Notes: generated by a model not told the origin, from the letters alone. A DNA stretch of 64,000 nucleotides from Nautilus pompilius (GCA_018389105.1 JACATO010002207.1:490501-554500), one strand, 5' to 3'. Shown: positions 35,154 to 48,144, counted from the stretch's first letter. Numbers and translations: made by a program.

Positions 35154-35399
35154 GTCAATTATCATCAGTTGTAGTGTAAAACAGACATTCTTTAAATTCT
35201 CAAGAAAATTATAGTCCAACACTTAAAACATTTTCCCCACCTATTTTTTTTTTTTTTTTAATGTGCGCATATTTATGTACTTTCCGATGGAGAGAAATCT
35301 ACAGAAAAGGTGAGGAGGGGGGGGGAGGAACCTCATTAAAATAGTGTAAATAGTATGCGCACAGAAAGTTAGAGGGACAGGAAGTTAGTAAAACTTCTA

Positions 35400-35655
35400 C
35401 AAAACCCTCGTTTTCTCGAGGAAATTAAAATCTCCGATGAAACGATGTTTTAGGTACAATGATGGAAAGAAGCGACAGTGGTGTAATGGCTGAAAAATTA
35501 GCCCAGCAGTTAAAAAAAAGTAAACAGAATTGACAGAAATACCGCTGGGCAGGTTTGATGGGAGGTTTATCCTGCAACAACTAAAGAGCCTTTATCTACT
35601 CTTCTAATCTTTGTGTAATAAAAGTGCTTTCGCGCCAACCAAAATGATGCCCGGG
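35400..35655. promoter_or_regulatory. CpG-retaining, repeat-free island
   Basis: Nine CpGs lie between about 35407 and 35653, including TTTCGCGCC (E2F-like, near 35629) and TCTCGAGG. Flanking sequence is AT-rich with few CpGs. No coding frame of note was found. A regulatory function is inferred from composition only. Confidence 0.3.
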
Positions 35656-35659
35656 AAAT

Positions 35660-37879
35660 GCTTTCAGTTTAAAGAAATGATTTTCAGATAAATACATTTT
35701 ACATTTCAACAATTTTTTAACCTCTCGCAGGCCAAAATCAACAGATATTTAGATAAGTTTAAGAAACCACTCACTTCCAAATGCATTATAATACACATAA
35801 CACGAACAGAATCTTTCAGGATAAATTGAATTCTCAGGACCAGCAACCAATGTCCAACGTGGCCTATTCAATAAAGCCAAGGATAAAATAACCAAGTTTA
35901 ATACAACACAATGGGATCTACGGTTAATTACTAAGCCAGAAGTTTTCTTTTGAGAGTGTATAAAAGCAAAATTCCAAATTCATCAATCTGAAATTTCAAT
36001 GTGTCAAGACTAACAGGATTTTTGCCCATATTAAAAGGAAACCCAGGTGTACAAGATATCCAAACATTAACCCATCCAAAATGAGAAAAGAAAAAACAAA
36101 CTGCACAAAACTACAGAATAAAGATGAAAAATATGAGACAAAAACCAATGGAAGTGAACAGAAAGGGGAAAATGGCTTTAGTAAACAAGCAGTCAGAATT
36201 GTTAAGGTTTTTTTTTTTTTCCAATCTTATCAAAAGTAGCCATTCATAATGGTATTTGAGACAAGGTGGTCTACAATAGTAGTTCTACTGCAAACGATAC
36301 AGTAGACAACTAATTAATTTTCCTCTGTTTTTTTTTTCTTCTTTCACACATGACAGTTGTGCGTCTATATAAATCCTTTTTGTTCACTGCGTAAAGTATA
36401 TTCACAACAACTGATCTCCTGCAAAATGTAAGGCCAATTTGCAATAGTTTGGTTTTTGAAAATGGACTATTTTCTTCTTTGCTAAAAACACCATAGCAAC
36501 AGGCATGAAAAGATAGGATTTTGTACTTCTAAGCTGTCACGCTCCATCCCTTATCTCTTTCAACTATCCCCAAAGAAGGGAAATCTTGGGTAAAAATCAG
36601 AAAAATCACAGCACCAAGAAATACATGAATGTATTTTGTAAGCAATATACCAGATACTGATGGCCTTAACTGTAGAATAACCAACCTGATGTTGTTTTAC
36701 GCATATTCAGTTTATTAGCAGATATGGTTAAACATGCTACAATAAGTTCACACTGGAACTTTGATCAAAATTATGTAAATTGATTGAATATGAAATACAG
36801 GATATCTTATGGGCATCTCCACCATTATGGCTACCAGTGCAAAACTGGAGAACTAAATTCAATCAAAAGTTGTTTCATTTTTACTTTTCAAACATGGCTC
36901 CTAGCCTCCTTGGCATATGTTGACCTTCAAACCACAAAGATCTGTTATCGTTCATTCTTATTTAGTAAAAAAATCTGTAAACAATTTGGGTTGTCAAAGA
37001 CTTTTGGAGTGAGCAGTAGCCATCACTGGTAAACCAAAACAGTGCCAATAATCAATTAAATCCCTTCAGACTTGCTTTCATTTTGCATCTACACAAGTAC
37101 AGTGTTAAGGTGCAATAGTATATTATGGAAAATGCGAAGTTTGTTGTTTATTAGCAGCAATGAGTATACTTATAGACCATGGTATATTACTTCAATTAAA
37201 ACGACAGACCAATGACAGAATGGCGTGGCGACCAAAGAGTTTGCACTTCTACTAGCTCGAGGAATGCCCTGTAAAGTCTAGAGAGAAGCAGGTTTGGGAA
37301 AAATCTGCCTGTACCAGAACCTGCTGTGCATTTAAATGGTCAAAAGAATGTCACACAGCCCTGTCAGAAAACCGGCAGACTGACATCTAAACCACTGGAT
37401 CCCATTAGCAGAAGGTACGATAAAAAAACACAAAAAAAACCAGTACAGTACCAATGTACCTGCATTCCTCTGTCTCCTTAATTGAGCACATTACAAGAAC
37501 TTTTCACCATAATGCCCATCAATGAAATGTTTTAAAAAGTACTTCTTTTTTTTTTTTTAAAGTTTTAGTATTTCTTAAAGAATGAATAAAGATAAGCTTA
37601 TTTTAAAACGGAAATACAGCAGCATTAAGCCTGGTAAAGTGAATAACAGAGTTAATTAAGCAGATTCTATTAATGTTAGAACCGACCGACACAGACTCAA
37701 TTTAAAAAAAACTTGAGAAAGTAACAGTGAAGCTTGGGGAAACATAGCTTATTAATAATATAACTGCTAAAATATGTTAATAAGGATGACTAAAACTGGG
37801 ATTTCTTTAATACTTATTAAATTAATAGCAAGTTAAAATAAATAACCATATTTTTCAAGTAATAGTTGAATTTCTCAAA
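35660..37879. other. Non-coding stretch
   Basis: No gene was recognised. The part at 37.24-37.42 kb has a weak tRNA-like minus-strand head (CAGTGGTTTAGATGTC) that might be an old SINE, but no clear B box follows. Confidence 0.45.
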
Positions 37880-37977
37880 TACAAGAGATGTTCAAATGAA
37901 ACCTGGTTGAAAACAGCAATGCCATAACTGCACCTGGCCGGGTTTCATTTGAACACCACCTCCTATAGCACCTGTGT
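37880..37977. mobile_element. Palindromic MITE family M, copy 4
   Basis: Left end GAGATGTTCAAATGAAACCT, right end CCGGGTTTCATTTGAACACC, then CCTCCTATA. The centre AGCAATGCCATAACTGCACC matches the family centre. Both arms are well preserved, so the element can fold over most of its length. Confidence 0.9.
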
Positions 37978-38124
37978 ATTTAAGGTGAATAAAAGAGGAA
38001 TAAAGTAAAGTTAATCAACAGTTTTCCTTTTCGACAGCAGGGCAAATTGGCAAAGCCAATGCAATAGTGCCATTAAGTATGAGAAACTTTAAGGGGTCTT
38101 TTGGGAATAGTGAAACCAGGAACT

Positions 38125-38412
38125 TCAAACCAAACTCAGAACAGTTATACGATACGCTTGATATTCTTCAACCTGAGATATGAGAGTAAATGTTGCAAGC
38201 TCAACAAATATGCAAAAAAACAAAACAAACAGGCACAGTTTTTTCCTCAGGTATTCATCAGAACTGAGTAATTTGTTGCTTTTTATTTTTAAATCTGAAG
38301 CTAACACCTGCTGCTTGGACACAATGTCCTGTGGGCTTTTGTATGTTTCTTCACCTGTCTTATTTTTAAAAATATCGCAAACGTCAGTTTTGACATCTTT
38401 ACCCCAAAAAAC
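38125..38412 (-). other. Unrecognised minus-strand open frame of 96 codons
   Basis: Stop to stop, this frame reads in part TGEETYKSPQDIVSKQQVLA, then KSNKLLSSDEYLRKKL, followed by a hydrophobic segment (CLFVLFFCIFVELATFTL) that would suit a membrane helix. Charged and hydrophobic residues alternate in a protein-like way. There is no clear acceptor or ATG near the start of the frame. It may be a terminal exon, a pseudogene piece or chance. Confidence 0.22.
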
Positions 38413-38545
38413 TTATGAAGACAACAGACTTTTCCATTGACACTGCATTTGGCAAATTTATGGGCATCTAGATGAAAAACAAGCAAGTATACTAATACCT
38501 TAAAACATCATATATTGGAAAATGCACGAGAAAACAGGTGGGTGG

Positions 38546-38566
38546 GCAGACAGACAGACAGACATA
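38546..38566. repeat. (CAGA)n short tandem repeat
   Basis: A GTGG/GCAGACAGACAGACAGACA run; a longer run of the same unit occurs at 39201-39230. Confidence 0.8.
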
Positions 38567-39200
38567 GTACCACCAAGTCCATACTTCCTCCACTGTCTTT
38601 ATTTCGCCCTAGCCCAACTTATAAATAAAGTGGGTAAATTTTCTAAATAGTTTTTTTTTTCCCAACCCTGAAAACACTTATAAGATTAAAACATCAGCTG
38701 TGGAATTGGCATATAAAAGATGATTAATGATAAGACTGCTGCTGTCTTATTAGGTTGTTTGACTGAAATATTCATTCAGTCTAACCTGATTTACTGAAGT
38801 AGTAGGACTCATCTTAATATCTGAACTTAAATCAGTATTATATCAATTCATTTAATTTATAAGAGAAGACAAGGTTACAGATAAATATTACAGGTATACA
38901 CATCCATACTTTGTATCCACTTGAAACAAAATGGTTAAAAAATTCTAAATTTTAGATCAGTACTCCAAATTTTAGACACAAGGATGAAAATAATCAATGT
39001 AATCCCTAGTTTAAACAGTAAGAAAAATGTTTAAAGACCCGGCCATCGAGGATGTGGAGTGACATCTAACATAAACTCCCATCAGTTTTTCATTTCTATT
39101 ACTAATGCTATTTTTTACTGACACCGTTTAGAAGTAACTCATCAGTTCTAGCAGTGTCAGTCTGATGTATAACTTCTTCGAGTTTTCAAACAATGCAACA

Positions 39201-39230
39201 CACAGACAGACAGACAGACAGACAGACAGA
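39201..39230. repeat. (CAGA)n microsatellite
   Basis: About seven CAGA units. Confidence 0.9.
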
Positions 39231-39429
39231 AGCTAATATATCTGTGAAAGAGTTAATATGTCAGAGACAATGCTCACACAGCAGTGATCCTCAACAAAGC
39301 CCATTTACCTAAAAGACTTATTAGCAATTTCATCTCACAGCATGTAGCCCATGTATATTAATTAACTCTCGTTTTAAAAGCCAAAAGCTGAAATAGCAAA
39401 ACTGCAATTCTCTCTTTGCACCAGCTTGT

Positions 39430-39645
39430 CTGATGCTCGCTCTTTGGAGCAGAATCAATTCTGTATTATCTTCTTGCGGGGCGTGCAAGTCTCGTTATCT
39501 CTGATGAGTGCCAGTCCAGGGCACCGCCACCCTGTAGCTGGTTCGCAGTATTAGGCGGCAGCTATGAAGTTCAGGACCAGTGTCTGTTTAACAATAAAGC
39601 AGTTTTTCACTCGACAACCCAAGCTAGCTTAATTCCGAGAACTGA
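39430..39645. promoter_or_regulatory. CpG-retaining, repeat-free island
   Basis: Nine CpGs lie between about 39439 and 39637, within sequence richer in GC than either side (for example CTTGCGGGGCGTGCAAG and GGCACCGCCACCCTG). No open frame stands out. It is a candidate enhancer or short unrecognised exon; the evidence is composition alone. Confidence 0.3.
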
Positions 39646-39739
39646 ATGCTCCAGTCAGCTCCTTTGTGCTTCGAATTACCCAGCAGGTGTTCATAATTAC
39701 TTCTCAAGATTTATTAACTACTTCTGTAGCTAAAAAGAA

Positions 39740-39774
<35 letters not shown>

Positions 39775-39790
39775 TAATAATGATAATAAT
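39740..39790. repeat. (AAT)n microsatellite
   Basis: About seventeen AAT/ATA units with two G substitutions at the right end. Confidence 0.92.
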
Positions 39791-40952
39791 GAAACTTTCT
39801 ATAAACTTTCCAATTACTATTAATACTACAACAGCAACAACAAAGTTGTGAATCATTATTTTATTCTAATTAATAAATAAGAATGGAAAAATCTTTGTGG
39901 AACAAATGAAGAAGTTATCTTAAAAAAGAAAAAAAAGACCCTGCCAAAAGCCAGAAATAATATTAAACCCTTTGACCACAGGATACATTTCATTGATCAG
40001 CCACTAACTTCTACCAATTTCATGCCATCTTAACATTCGCTCTTTAATTTTTTAATTTCAGAAACACACTGAGGTCGCCATGGATGACCAGACCTTCTGG
40101 CTGATGAATCATTTGAACAATTACTTTGAAGCTCAAATTTTGGTAACTTTCTTGCATCATAACACAATTTGATCAGTCTGAAGAGATGCATGGTGAAATC
40201 ATGGAACTGTGACAATATATGTATTCTTTATAGCAGAAGTTCATAATATCTTATGAAGTGCACAATCTCAGTTTCTTTAAAGTGTAGCAACCAATCCAGT
40301 TTTGTTCATTACATTTTGAGCAATACCACCAAACACACACACACACATGCAATTTAAAATAAGTTATTAGCTTCCATCACTAAATAAAAAAAAGCAAACA
40401 ACAATGAAACATGATCATGATGCTTAAAGCAATAAGCAAATATAAACTTTAGAAAAGTAACTTAAATTTCTAAAAATGAAAGTGGACATAAAAGTGTTTT
40501 GTATTTTACCTTTAAATGTTTTAATCAGCTTTGCACTGATGATAAAGCAGTGTAGGAGAAGAAAATTTTAAATACTTTGGGCATTTTCATTTTCAACTTG
40601 TAAGGACATATTAAAAAAAAAATTTTTTTTCCTTGTTTTTTTTTTTGAAAACTGTTCCCAGCACCAGAACAAAATAACACCATTTTTATCAAAGCTCCAG
40701 CAGCTCACCCCACACACCCTGCACGCCCTCTATATCACACTCTGTTTAGCATCCCTTGTAAAATTGTGAATTTCTCATTGCGGGATATCAACTTACAATC
40801 TTCAGGTTTTGCTGCAAGTCTATTAGGGTTTTATCATCTTTACAAAATTCCAACATGGTCATTTAAGTTATCCTAAAAAGAATTTATCTCAAAATTAGAC
40901 CCTTTTTTTTTTTTTGTTTCCCCTCCCACACACTTAACTTCCTTCTATCGTG
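39791..40952. other. Non-coding stretch
   Basis: No gene or repeat family was recognised; T and A homopolymers lie near 40611-40645 and 40901-40915. Confidence 0.5.
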
Positions 40953-41006
40953 TACTGGAGATATTCAAATGAAACGCAGCTAAAAACAAGCACAGCCATA
41001 GTGTTA
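40953..41006. mobile_element. Palindromic MITE family M, copy 5 (left half only)
   Basis: TACTGGAGATATTCAAATGA, AACGCAGC and a centre resembling GCACAGCCATAGTG are present, but the right inverted arm is missing. The element is truncated. Confidence 0.65.
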
Positions 41007-42541
41007 GGGAGGAGAGGAAAGGAAATACATTTTAGTTCTGATACAGTGAAGTCAATGCTAACCGCTGTAAGTAACTATGCAGTTTTTATCTTTTGTTTTC
41101 TATTTTCCCTTGTTGAACAAATGTGTCTACCATGTAATTTCTTTTTCAAAAAATGCCTTATTCCATTAAATATTGAAGATAATATCCAGAAATCGACTTT
41201 TGTTTATCCCTTTCAATTAAGATGCTTGACAAGACATTCAATATTAGCATTTTAATTCATTGCTTGATTACCTAATTGATCAGCTTTTTATTCTTTTTTA
41301 AAAAAGAAAAACCAAAAAAAAAAAACAAGATAGTGTTAAAGATTTTAGTTGCCAAAATATTAATTATTTTCCTTGTTGCAAGTAAAAAAATGAGAGAAAC
41401 TGATGAAGATGCACACTTTCCACTACTAAATTCACAGCCTATTAATTACCAAAGGTTTTGGTAAGTTACCGAAAACATGCCATAGAAGATGATCGTGTTC
41501 TGATGCATTGTGTTTGCTTTTCTCTTTCAAGAGGTTTCATAAAAAGACAACCATTAAAAAATTAATACAACTTTTAACCTGCCTAAGGAAGGGTCACCTA
41601 TAAAGAATTCAGACATGAAAATATCAAATTATTTATAAACTACATTGGAACCAAAAAAGAGAGAAGAAATCATTCTATTGTAAATGTATTGTTAATGCTT
41701 TTAGCAACTTTTTGTTAGCCAGCATTTGAGAACGCTACAGTTACACTTGTATCTAGTCTAGTCATGCTCAGACTCTCAGCTTTCTCTAACTTTCTAAGTT
41801 AACAACTCGTGATATTTGTAGTTAACTGAGATCAAGAAACAAGAGAGTAGCAAGAGTTTCTTTCAGCTGAAAAACCCCAACTCGCAAGTCTGCCCCCTTA
41901 TTTTAAACAACTCTGGCTGGTGTCCTGCTATGTGTCATCAGTTCTTTGATATTAACGTCTTGTTAGTAACACACATTTATCATCATTATTTATTTGACAG
42001 TTGTTCAAATTACCGACATACTTAAAAAGTCCAGCAATCTCAAATTTCCAGACATAAAACTTCAAAGATTAAATCCCCACCGTGGTTTAAATCTGGGAGA
42101 TGTGTGCGAGCATCATGGCATTCATAATGAATGCTGCTGATACAAGCTGCTTTGACTCACAGTGCTATATGCAGTAGCTAGTGATGTGCAGAGAATTAAG
42201 CAATTACCAGGTTCTCCCTAATTTCAATACTAGATAAAACAGCAACACATCAAAATGAACCCTTTTTTTTTCAAGTAAAATACTATGGTAATTTTCAACA
42301 TGCTGCCTGAAACAAAGTACCTTATTCACTGGACATCAAATATCACTGACAAAATAACTCAATTTTTTCAAACAGAGAGTTCAATTGTGAATATGTGATA
42401 CAAAATCATGATACAAGCCTATTATTAAGAATGCAAATGCTGCTCATAAACCATAATATTTCATATTTAAAAGTGCTGCATAATACCAGTGAAACATGTG
42501 AGAATTTTATAGGCACTTATTATCAAATTTCAACAATAATG
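41007..42541. other. Non-coding stretch
   Basis: No gene or repeat family was recognised. Confidence 0.5.
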
Positions 42542-42625
42542 TACAAGGAATGTTCAAATAAAACCCAACCGTATATCAATAAGATGATGCTATTTGAGCT
42601 TGGTTTTATTTGAACATCACTAGTA
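42542..42625. mobile_element. Palindromic MITE family M, copy 6
   Basis: Left end CAAGGAATGTTCAAATAAAA, right end GGTTTTATTTGAACATCACT followed by AGTA. The two arms carry matching changes relative to other copies (AAATAAAAC against TTTTATTT), which suggests this copy is a separate subfamily or that its arms were homogenised. Confidence 0.88.
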
Positions 42626-42629
42626 CGTC

Positions 42630-43726
42630 TGACAAGGAGGAAAAGGAGGAGAATGGTGGCTATACTAATGTTACAGGCTTGACCTTCCATGTTGGGATGA
42701 TTACACTCACAAATCCTCAAGAAATAAACTTTAGATTCTCAGTCAAATGCAATGCTGCCTAAAGGATTAGAGAAAGCATGTACATGCTTCAATCTTGTTT
42801 TGAGTCAGACTACTATACCTTGGTGTTATTACTTAGATTCCACGAAATAAAATAAAATTCTTTCTGACTTTCTATTCTATGCAGGGTTCCCAGAAAGGCT
42901 CTGTTAGAACTTTCCATTTTTGGATGTAGGAAGAACTTAATTTTGAATAAAAACATTAAAAAACCAAAAAATTACAGACACAGCATTAAGTGTATCTAGG
43001 CAAAGTCATGAGACTATAAATCACATTATAGAGAGTGTTATTATCTCAGTAGTCCATTAAAATAGATATGCACTTAATGGCCCCTTACATCAATCATCAT
43101 TATTTTATGGTCATAATGGGCAGTGACAAGGAAGAGATGGCCAGGAGGACAGAACAAACAAATGGGGGAGATGGAACAATAGTGTCAGGAAGCCACCACT
43201 GTCATCAACCCAAACAAGGTGGCATCACTGTGGTGCATGGTAGGTGAAATCAAACCTGCCTACTGTCAAATAAAAAAGCAACACAATTGAACAGAGTACA
43301 CACACCGCTGTATCTGGAGATCGCATTTAACCAAAGTTTAACATTCAAGGCAGATGTTGGGAAATGCCGAGGACAAAAGCTCAGGGTGATTAGAAGCACT
43401 GCATGCGATGGCAGTGTATAACTGAGAGTAGCAGATGCTGAATAGCCTGCTCTGACCCTTAACTGTGAAATAGGTTTTCTGACTGCATCCAAAATGTAAA
43501 AGGAGAGGCTGAAAAAAGAGTCAAAATATTAGTATACAAATAGAGTAAGGAAGGACATAGATAGCCCTTTGTGGAAAGGTGTGTGGTGGGTGTGCACACG
43601 TGCACTATCTTCCTGATCAATTGCCTATCAGGACAAGAAGATAGGTAATTGTTGCTCTCCGCATGAGGGTGACAGAACAAAGCAATCACACCCAATCAGG
43701 TACATATTGCCAAAAATAATCACTAA
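42630..43726. other. Non-coding stretch
   Basis: No gene was recognised. Minus-strand frames at 43.25-43.70 kb have no family motif. Confidence 0.45.
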
Positions 43727-44050
43727 ATGAAGGTTCATCACGGATGTTGCAAACTAAAGCTACATCAAAAACGTCAGAAGGTTAGGAAATCTGGCAAGAT
43801 AAGAGAACCAGGGAAGCTCCACAGTTTCTATCGAGTAAAAACCAAGGTAATTGTTTCTAAACAACAAGAAAGAATATCTGTAGGGAGTAGATTGCAGCTG
43901 AAGTACAGTGCTTGTTTGTTTGTTGGGATTTTTTTAACAGATGAAAACTTTAGGTTTGAAGATCTAATTGTTTGCAATGATGGGCCTATAATGACAGGTG
44001 AAAAGTTAGGGTGGGCGTTGTTGGTACATGAATGGGAACTCAGACAATAA
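43727..44050 (+). pseudogene. Possible Tc1/mariner-type transposase relic
   Basis: The 107-codon frame contains a basic first half (QKRQKVRKSGKIREPGK) and the stretch FVGIFLTDENFRFEDL near 43.93 kb, which resembles the first-aspartate motif of IS630/Tc1/mariner DDE enzymes (F[ST]DE followed by F). The second aspartate and the glutamate region were not recognised downstream. The similarity rests on one motif, so this is tentative. Confidence 0.25.
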
Positions 44051-44796
44051 GCACAGTGGAGTCAACTGAACAAGTGTGCAAGAACAACAAATATGCAGAT
44101 AGCACTGAGACGGGAAGGGTGTGGACTCAACAAAGTGGTGCATTCAGATGTTCAACACCAAGGTGTCTCATTGTCCTCTACATTCCAGTGCCGTGTTTAA
44201 TTAATAAGAGCTCTTGTACGTAAGACAATCTCACTGTTTGCTGGAGTAAGACTGAGTTCCCTTGAAAGCTCAAGATGGTAGGAATGCTTTTAATGGCCAA
44301 AGGAGGAGGAAAGTTAGAAGAAAGATGGTGTGAGATAAAGGTCAACAGGAGCGGAGGAAATGAGAAATCGGCTGATCATTGGCACCATGTCCATTTACTG
44401 ATGATGACTTCAGGATGAGGATAGTGTGTACACTTGTCTTGTCCCTACACAGTAATACCAACTAAAACAAGAACCAAAAAAATCAAATCCTGATTAGTGC
44501 AGAAGGGAATTTTGCTTGGTTTACTATCAATAACTTATTTATTTTTAGTAACTACTTTAAACACAGTATTATAACCTGTAGCTAAAATTTTTTACTACTA
44601 GAAAATAGAAATAAGAATATTACAGGGAAATAATTTGTTGCTTATAAATTATACTGTTAGAACATTCTATTAAATATCTTATCTACCCCATAAATTATAT
44701 AGTGAGGTACAGTAGCATTCAGCATGATTATTATAACTGTCAGTTTTCAAGGCATTTGCCAAACCCTAATCGCATTGTGTTTCATGTTACCCCTTT

Positions 44797-45215
44797 GTGA
44801 TGAATTATTTTTTGTTGTTGGCATCATCATGATTTATCATTACGCATCACGCATGACTATAAATTATTCCAGTGGTTTACCGTGAATTACAACAGCATAT
44901 TGTGAATCACTGTGAATTATCTCATGTTTTGGGTGCTATCATGATTCAGAGCTGGTGCCCTGCACATTACAAAAGAAATGTAAGTCTTTGGTGGGAGGGA
45001 GGGTGGAACACCCTTATAAATTATCGGTGTTTCAGGCACTGCAATGATTTATCTTATTGTTTCTAGCATCCCTGTGAATTATCATTAGACTTTAGGCATT
45101 AGCATGATTTATCTAGTGTCTTCAGGCAATCCCATAAATCAGAATGTTTCGAGCAATACCACCTGAAATGCCATGATGCTAACGTGAATTATCATTGTTT
45201 GTTTTGTTTAGATCA
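44797..45215. repeat. Degenerate tandem array, unit about 30 bp
   Basis: Units start with RTRAATTATC or ATGATTTATC and carry a TTTCAGGCA-like middle. Starts at 45044, 45074, 45104 and 45134 are spaced exactly 30 bp, and 44829/44859 and 44882/44912 also differ by 30. An adjoining unit begins at 45016 (28 bp). Units differ by many substitutions, so the array is old. A frame at 44872-45066 crosses it and is not a gene. Confidence 0.8.
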
Positions 45216-45796
45216 CTAAAAATTATGTCAGTGTATTATTATAAATCATCATAACTGTGTGTATGTGTGTGTGGCGCCATCAGATTTTCTTGTTTTGTTT
45301 TAGCTACTATTTTCTTTTTTTTTTCCCCTTCAAACATTCCGTAAATCATTTCATTGGCAGGTGCACAACCTATGGCCACCAGTTAACTGCTAGCAGAGTC
45401 TTTCACTCATATTACTCATTAGAATGTTTATTAGGTAATAAATGTTATGGAAAAACAAAAGTATCTTTAAAAATTTTTAATACTTTACTTTTTTCTCTTG
45501 GAAATCAAAATAGATTCCTGACATAAACAGAATGCTTGGCATATTCTTTGTTAAAGCAGAACCATAGAACCTTGTTATTTTTGATTTGGCTGCTGATAAA
45601 ATTTAAAAAAAAAAAAAAAAACGAAAAGGAGATAGAGTAGCCATAATTATTCACCATGCGAAAATATCGAAACAATGATAAAGTTGTCACTGAATCTGTA
45701 CTCAACACCAATGCCACCACCTTTTCATTTACAGAAATTTCATAAACTAAAAGCATTTACTCCATGCCAGATTGCACAAATGTACTAATTCTCAAC

Positions 45797-46060
45797 CCCT
45801 GGGCCTGCTGAACTACCAAGGCTGAGGGCCCAAGTTCAGAACTAACAGAGCATAGCATAGTCTCTTCTTCACCAGTTGATCATGTGAATTTCCTCTGGCC
45901 ATTCAGGTTTCCTCCCACATCTAAAAAAAGAAGAGTTCTATAGTAAGTCTTTCCCTGCTGAAGTCAATAAAGCTGAGGTCTCTTGTGGCACAGGAAAGGC
46001 AACACTTTTCAGCAACTGCGATCTTATGTTCCTTTTTCCAGGGTTGTCTCCCTTGTAGGC
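45797..46060 (+). repeat. SINE family A
   Basis: CTGCTGAACTACCAAGGCTG, AGGGCCCAAGTTCAGAAC (degraded B box), TCTCTTCTTCACCAGTTGAT, AGGTTTCCTCCCACATCTAA, AGTTCTATAGTAAGTCTTTC. The wording closely follows the copy at the window start (AGGGCCCAA-TTCA, TCTTCTTCACCAG), so these two form a subfamily with GGGCCC before the B box. Confidence 0.82.
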
Positions 46061-48003
46061 ATTTTTTAAAAAAATTATCTTGCAGTAATACTCTCTACAA
46101 TAGCTTAGGTACAACTTTCTTCTAGCTCTTAAAATGTAAATATTCTCAACTGTCTGAACGCTGTACATTAAAAAATATCAAAATATATATATATATTACA
46201 AATTAATCTGATGCTATGAGGTTAGTTCTTTAAAAAATGCTAATTACCAAAATTTCTATACAGAAAGTCAAGAATGTAGCTAAAAAAAATGTTAAACATA
46301 ATTCTGAAATTTTTGATGCTTTGTTTGACAGAATTTTACCCACTAAGCAGACAGTTAAATGAAGTAGCCAAGATTTAATTAAGTTAAGTGTCTACTGCAT
46401 TATTATTTGTTACCAGATGAACATCTGGCTTTCATGATACTGAATACAGATTAATTAGTACATAATATATATTATCCTACATAATAAAAGCCACAGCTGA
46501 GGCCATTTATAAGTAAATCATCACAAACTCCTCATCTAAAGAGAACCATCTATCATTCATTAACAACTTTTAAAAAATAAATTTTAAAAAAAAATGCTGT
46601 AAATTTTGAAAATCTTTTTCTAACTTTTAACATTCTGAAAGATTTAATTTTTACATTAATTAATAGGAACCTTATGCCAGTAAGATATGTATGTCACCAG
46701 CTTCTTCAAAACCATATACCATTTTTTAAAGATGAACTATCTAGTCAATAGTCTGCCCAAATAAGGCTGAGATTCTAGTACACTGAGTTTCATCCATTTA
46801 AATATGGCTACTAGCACAAAATAGAACTGGTTTATAGCAAAAGTCTTTTTAAAAATGTTATTTCATTTTTTTATAGAAAATATTATTAAGAAAGATAATT
46901 TTCCATCAGCTATTACAGTTTCTAAAAGCTAATCATAAACACTATATCTTGAAATAGATACAAGTGTTGTATTTGCTGTCTTTATTTAAAAAAAAACAAC
47001 AAAACAAGCAAGGTCTCACCTTTGTAACAGTACCAAAGGTGAAAATGGCTAAACTGTTACACACACAAATATATGTATATATATTTTTTAAATTACTGTC
47101 CACCTCCGCATACCAATGAATCTTGGAAAGTGGAGAGTGCCTGGCATTGCCATACAAATGTGTTTAAAATAATTTTCCTGGTATAGCACCACAAGGAAAT
47201 AACAAATGTATAGCAACAACAATCTGTTGGTGGGTGTACTTGCTGAGAGCAAGAAAGACATTTGTGGGCTCGCACAACACAAAAGAAGTTATGAGAATAT
47301 GAGAATTCAAAAGTTACATTCATCAATGTTTTGATCCTCCTCCCTCATTAATCAAATTCCCAGACCAATGACAGCAGCTTAGTAATGAGGAGGATTTGCA
47401 GGCAGACACTTAGGTAGGCAGGTAGGTGGGTAGCCTGCGGCTGTCTGGGAAAGCCGACTAATATTAGAAATCCGTGTATACATTTCTGACAATCTCTAAG
47501 AGCAAAGTTCACTCCCAACTTCATTCTTTGTGTGTTCGAGATAAATCTACCCTCAAAAACAAACAAACAAACAAAACACAGACGGGTTTAAAGAAAAAAA
47601 GAAGAAGAAGAAGAAAAAAAGCAGCAGCAGCTCAAAATTTGCATGCAAATATTCTAGGTGTGTCTTTAATCTTTTATGGCAAATCTTGTAAAATAAAAAT
47701 AAACCTTCAAAAAGAATGTTAAAGTGTTATTTAAACAAACAAACAAAAGGGTGTAGAGTTTTATGTGCTGTATATGTGCAAAGTTACTGATGTATTTTAT
47801 GGCAGTCTGAAAATATTGTAATGTAGATGAATTGCTTCCCATCCCCTTTAAAAATAGGGTCTGGATTATAGGAACTTTTGTAAACCTGCAGTGAAGAATG
47901 AACATTTTTTGGAAACTTAAAGAATGTATTTAATACAAGAGAAGTCATTCCTTTTGTCTACTTTCCAGAAGGTCAGAGAAGACCGAGAAAGTAAACTAAT
48001 ATT
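46061..48003. other. AT-rich non-coding stretch
   Basis: No gene was recognised. There are short (TA)n runs near 46180 and 47075, (CAAA)n near 47555-47575 and (AAG)n near 47600-47615. Confidence 0.5.
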
Positions 48004-48043
48004 GAGAGAGAGAGAGAGAGAGAGAGAGATATGACGTTAGTAC

Positions 48044-48110
<67 letters not shown>

Positions 48111-48144
48111 TAGAGAGAGAGATGGAGAGAGATAGAGAGAGAGA
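48004..48144. repeat. (GA)n microsatellite, about 140 bp
   Basis: This is the longest simple repeat in the window: (GA)n with a short unique gap near 48030-48044 and later GATGGA/GATA variants. A Ser/Leu/Ile frame on the minus strand is an artefact of the repeat. Confidence 0.95.
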
